The notes under the pieces were generated by a model, which made no database searches, had not been told where the DNA came from, and was given only the letters and a program-made list of their open reading frames with translations. Source: Pseudorhodobacter turbinis (GTDB lineage Bacteria; Pseudomonadota; Alphaproteobacteria; Rhodobacterales; Rhodobacteraceae). Taken from it: 64,000 nucleotides of DNA. The position numbers were made by a program, and so were the translations under genes. Shown piece after piece: positions 62,997 to 64,000 of this stretch. Numbering within the stretch: position 1 is the stretch's first letter; every line of letters starts with the position of its first letter. The stretch is taken from the NCBI RefSeq assembly GCF_005234135.1, contig NZ_CP039964.1, positions 1,364,001-1,428,000 of the forward strand, read 5' to 3'.

Positions 62997-63305
62997 TTTC
63001 CGATTTCCTTCTTGATTTGAGGACAAGCGAGCCGTGTGAAGATAGGGGGGTAGCCCAAGATGTCTTTGGTCAAAGCGGGCGCGAAGGACGTGCTGACGCC
63101 AATGGCGAACAACAACCGGTCAAATGTAAATCCGGAGACAACGCCACTGGTTCGGCAGCAGGATGAGGGGAGTCTCGTCCGGCGGTCAAAATTACGCTCC
63201 GTCCCTACGGATCGCTCACCAGATGAAACGCTACGGTGAAAAAGCAGTATGCTAACGTAGTGCCAATCGTTTGTGTTCATGCGGCATTGAAACAGCTGTA
63301 GTTGG
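62997..63305. other. Intergenic, nothing seen
   Basis: No gene or hairpin that I can support. A minus-strand frame across this stretch lacks recognisable motifs. Confidence 0.4.
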
Positions 63306-63794
63306 TCAAGCCGCCTGTGGATCTTCCATCTGGGCAAGCATGTACGTAGGCTCGCCCATTTTCTCGAGCATACTTATCTGACGGGTCAGCCAATCAACGT
63401 GACCTTCTTCTTCGATCGCTATGTCCTCAAACAGACGCGCTGTGCCGATGTCATTGTCCTTTGCCGCGTCTTGGGCTGCCTGTGTGTAGAACTGCACCGC
63501 GCCGCGTTCCTCGCCAAGATCGGCGCGAAACAGCGCGTCGAGACCTTTTGCCTGCGTCGGTGCCTTAGCAGCTTCTACCTTGGGTAATCCCTCAAGATAG
63601 AGAATCCGGTCAATAAAACGGCCAGCATGGCCAAGTTCCTCGCCCATTTCTTCGCGCATCCTATTGGCCAACCGGTCAAGCCCCCAGTCGTCCAAAACAT
63701 GGGTGTGCAGCAGATACTGCTGTATCGCTGTCAGTTCCATCGACAGCGCGGTTTGAAGGTTCTCGATGCTTTTACTCGTATCGCTGTTGGTCAT
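63306..63794 (-). CDS. Bacterioferritin-like protein lacking the haem-ligand Met
   Basis: A 162-residue ferritin-like four-helix protein: NLQTALSMELTAIQQYLLH, REEMGEELGHAGRFIDRILYLEGLP, LFRADLGEERGAVQFY and FEDIAIEEEGHVDWL carry the di-iron Glu and His ligands. At the place of the haem-binding Met of bacterioferritin (EMKHAD in E. coli) it has ELGHAG. So ferroxidase and storage are likely, haem binding by that route is not. Confidence 0.88.
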   Translation of the reverse strand: MTNSDTSKSIENLQTALSMELTAIQQYLLHTHVLDDWGLDRLANRMREEMGEELGHAGRFIDRILYLEGLPKVEAAKAPTQAKGLDALFRADLGEERGAVQFYTQAAQDAAKDNDIGTARLFEDIAIEEEGHVDWLTRQISMLEKMGEPTYMLAQMEDPQAA

Positions 63795-63841
63795 GAGTTT
63801 TAGTCCTTCCTCAAAAATTTTCTAGGGTGGCTGATCAAAAA

Positions 63842-64000
63842 TTAGCTAAAACGAGCCATCGCCTTCCCAACGGCAACGCCCAGATCATGCAAGGCAGAAT
63901 TCACGCTATCCATGGCCTCAGATGATGCGCCTTCTTGCATTTTGCAGACATCATCATATTGCTTCTGGGTTTTTGCGAATTTTTCCTTCAGATCTTCGAC
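63842..64000 (-). CDS. C-terminal end of a small coil-rich protein (partial)
   Basis: A minus-strand frame enters from the right edge and stops at TAA 63842-63844. The 52 residues read VEDLKEKFAKTQKQYDDVCK and end HDLGVAVGKAMARFS, amphipathic and coil-like. It lies upstream of, and in the same direction as, the bacterioferritin-like gene, and could be its operon partner. The family is not clear from this part. Confidence 0.5.
   Translation of the reverse strand, partial: VEDLKEKFAKTQKQYDDVCKMQEGASSEAMDSVNSALHDLGVAVGKAMARFS

Noticed and set aside
1..64000. CRISPR arrays, tRNA and rRNA genes
   Set aside because: No regularly spaced short repeats, tRNA-like cloverleaf or rRNA-like sequence was noticed on either strand; a program such as tRNAscan-SE would settle it.

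Overview
The window looks like an accessory replicon or genomic island of an alphaproteobacterium, most likely Rhodobacteraceae (Roseobacter/Paracoccus-like). The basis is GC-rich coding sequence, the protein families present (Hint-domain fragment, BKACE, NDP-forming acyl-CoA synthetase, methionine gamma-lyase next to an Lrp regulator), a MobV-type relaxase with an oriT-like hairpin region, and many insertion sequences and gene remnants. Placement is by recognition only; no database search was possible. No rRNA, tRNA or CRISPR array was seen.

Layout. 0-2.5 kb: a membrane protein with a HEPN-like motif, then a graveyard of remnants (AAA ATPase, serine recombinase, PemK-like protein, IS5 transposase). 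2.6-11.3 kb: a six-gene peptide-use operon (solute-binding protein, fused double ATPase, two permeases, proline-iminopeptidase-like hydrolase, aminopeptidase P). 11.4-15.3 kb: IS debris, including a carboxymuconolactone-decarboxylase gene cut in two by a 1326-bp IS3-family element with a 3-bp target duplication. 15.3-36.8 kb: a large catabolic island. One leftward operon runs from a beta-keto acid cleavage enzyme through a polyamine/betaine-type ABC transporter to an acyl-CoA dehydrogenase, an acyl-CoA synthetase and an acetoacetyl-CoA synthetase remnant. A CdhR-like regulator is divergent from it. A second leftward operon encodes aldehyde dehydrogenase, LLM flavin monooxygenase, CaiD-like hydratase and L-carnitine-dehydrogenase-like enzyme. 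A rightward operon encodes RidA, an alpha/beta hydrolase, a CoA-transferase/flavin-reductase/Nudix-like fusion, an AA_synth protein, ETF beta and alpha, and a second aldehyde dehydrogenase.

Read together, the island can be drawn as uptake of a quaternary-amine-like compound, activation to a CoA thioester, ETF-linked dehydrogenation, hydration, oxidation to a beta-keto acid and BKACE cleavage (the carnitine/gamma-butyrobetaine logic). It is joined to a Rut- or Tgn-like two-component flavin monooxygenase module that could open a ring or cut a C-N bond first. The substrate is not determined by the sequence.

36.9-45 kb: Hint remnant, oriT candidate and MobV relaxase, IS elements, a secreted nuclease and small proteins. 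45.3-53.3 kb: an mde-like methionine catabolism module (AceE-like E1, OsmC, two PLP lyases, Lrp regulator) followed by TetR and DsbA-like genes, the whole bracketed by a ~110-bp inverted repeat. 53.3-64 kb: small envelope proteins, a radical-SAM/DUF4130 DNA-repair pair, a GST with a LysR regulator, a TPR gene remnant, an IS21 istA gene split by a second copy of a 1198-bp IS3-family element, a lipoprotein, a PRC-barrel protein and a bacterioferritin-like protein.
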